Position numbers and translations under genes: made by a program | In this document: in pieces, positions 5,188 to 5,923 of the stretch | Position numbering within the stretch: the stretch's first letter is position 1 | Layout of the letters: each line of letters opens with the position of its first letter | DNA from: Gammaproteobacteria bacterium | Lineage (GTDB): Bacteria; Pseudomonadota; Gammaproteobacteria; Enterobacterales; Kangiellaceae | Direction: 5' to 3' | Length of the DNA: 5,923 bases | Assembly (NCBI GenBank): GCA_002401655.1 | Contig: NVTT01000002.1 | Span: forward strand, 73,651-79,573 | Notes under the pieces: generated by a model | Told to the model about the DNA's origin: nothing | Databases searched by the model: none | What the model saw: only the letters and a program-made list of their open reading frames with translations

Positions 5188-5923
5188 ATGAAAGAAAGAA
5201 TGAAAAATACAAAGACCAACAAATCTAACGAATCTAATGACTCGATCGTTCCTGATGTTGATAACCCTGGCACTGAGTTTAATCCAGAATGGATAGATGA
5301 TATTCGGGTCAACCTAAGCGCGGTTAAACGTAGAACATCGACTTTAACGGCAAGACGCACTGTCAAAAAGGAATGGCAAGCCGCATGGTTAGTCAAAGCA
5401 ATATCCTGTATTGATTTAACCACGCTTTCGGGTCAAGACACGCCAGGTAAAGTGAGACGATTATGCGCAAAAGCTCGCACGCCTGTCAGTTTAGAAATAC
5501 AAAAAGAGCTAGGCATCCACGACTTAAACTTAACCACTGGCGCCGTTTGCGTTTACCATGAAATGGTGCCAACCGCGGTTAAAGCTCTTAAAGGATCAAA
5601 CATTCCAGTGGCAGCCGTTTCTACAGGATTTCCTGCGGGGCTTTCATCTATGGAAATTAGGATACAAGAAATAAAATCATCGGTTGCCGCAGGCGCTAGA
5701 GAAATTGATATAGTGATTACCCGAGCACATGTTTTAAATGGTAATTGGCAAGCACTGTATGACGAAGTTAAAGCATTTAAGAAAGCGTGTGGCAAAGCAC
5801 ACATGAAAAGTATTATCGCCACTGGTGAACTCAGTACTTTAAACAATGTAGCCAAAGCATCGATGGTATCAATGATGGCAGGCAGTGATTTCATTAAAAC
5901 GTCGACAGGAATGGAACCTATTA
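5188..5923 (+). CDS. deoC: 2-Deoxyribose-5-phosphate aldolase, long (eukaryote-like) form, 3' truncated
   Basis: Class I aldolase that splits 2-deoxy-D-ribose-5-phosphate into glyceraldehyde-3-phosphate and acetaldehyde. It is the last step of deoxynucleoside catabolism, after DeoA and a phosphopentomutase. The 245 visible residues run to the window edge. They follow the human DERA type (about 318 aa) more closely than the 259-aa E. coli DeoC. After a polar N-terminus (1-25) comes NPG.EFNPEWIDDIRVN, then ARRTVKKEWQAAWLVKAIS (55-73) and IDLTTLSGQDT (75-85), both nearly as in human DERA. Next are AVCVYH near 119-124, VSTGFPAG (144-151), and REIDIVITRA with the catalytic-type D174. MKSIIATGEL (206-215) follows, and then AGSDFIKTSTG with the Schiff-base K237. 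The second active-site lysine of the family lies beyond the window. ATG 5188 is chosen for its strong ribosome site. The start is 20 bases after the deoA stop, so the two form an operon. Confidence 0.94.
   Translation, partial: MKERMKNTKTNKSNESNDSIVPDVDNPGTEFNPEWIDDIRVNLSAVKRRTSTLTARRTVKKEWQAAWLVKAISCIDLTTLSGQDTPGKVRRLCAKARTPVSLEIQKELGIHDLNLTTGAVCVYHEMVPTAVKALKGSNIPVAAVSTGFPAGLSSMEIRIQEIKSSVAAGAREIDIVITRAHVLNGNWQALYDEVKAFKKACGKAHMKSIIATGELSTLNNVAKASMVSMMAGSDFIKTSTGMEPI

Noticed and set aside
5009..5423. Two minus-strand open frames across the deoA-deoC junction
   Set aside because: They oppose the end of deoA and the start of the aldolase gene. The apparent hydrophobic Phe/Leu-rich product is simply the reverse of a Lys/Asn-rich coding stretch.
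5553..5894. Minus-strand open frame of 113 codons
   Set aside because: It is antisense to the catalytic core of the deoxyribose-phosphate aldolase.
1..5923. CRISPR array, insertion sequence, tRNA or rRNA, or a defence system
   Set aside because: No spaced direct repeats, transposase motifs, terminal inverted repeats or RNA gene patterns were seen; all complete genes have metabolic, transport or regulatory assignments.

Overview
The window looks like chromosome of a marine gammaproteobacterium. The AT-rich base composition, a nucleoside transporter very close to the Vibrio cholerae CNT protein, a DeoA of the Escherichia coli type and a secreted, Asp/Gly-rich protein end all suit the Alteromonadales (for example Colwellia or Thalassotalea relatives). 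The genus is inferred from recalled family sequences, not from a search.

Layout. Bases 1-411 hold the 3' end of a plus-strand gene for a probable secreted protein, perhaps a subtilisin-like protease with a C-terminal beta-sandwich domain. It is followed by a near-perfect 29-bp palindrome and a rho-independent terminator. Three minus-strand genes then form a probable operon, in transcription order nupC (3486 to 2281), cdd (2201 to 1203) and a RutR-like TetR regulator (1159 to 545). A 319-base divergent control region follows (3487-3805). Rightward lie deoA (3806-5167) and, 20 bases later, a deoC-type gene that runs off the right edge.

The genes form one pyrimidine (deoxy)nucleoside salvage and catabolism unit. 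NupC imports nucleosides with sodium. Cdd deaminates (deoxy)cytidine to (deoxy)uridine. DeoA phosphorolyses thymidine and deoxyuridine to the free base and deoxyribose-1-phosphate. After a phosphopentomutase step, whose gene is not visible here, DeoC splits deoxyribose-5-phosphate into glyceraldehyde-3-phosphate and acetaldehyde.

The most notable result is regulatory. The divergent region carries two 16-bp palindromes, each matching 13 of the 14 defined positions of the E. coli RutR operator TTGACCANNTGGTCAA. In each, the TTGACC half also serves as a plausible -35 element of one divergent promoter. The regulator encoded by the third gene of the leftward operon belongs to the RutR-like TetR group. 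This suggests a local, autoregulated circuit in which a RutR relative controls nucleoside catabolism, possibly sensing the uracil or thymine released by DeoA. The second notable point is that the aldolase is of the long, human-DERA-like type and not the short E. coli type, although it sits in a bacterial deo operon.
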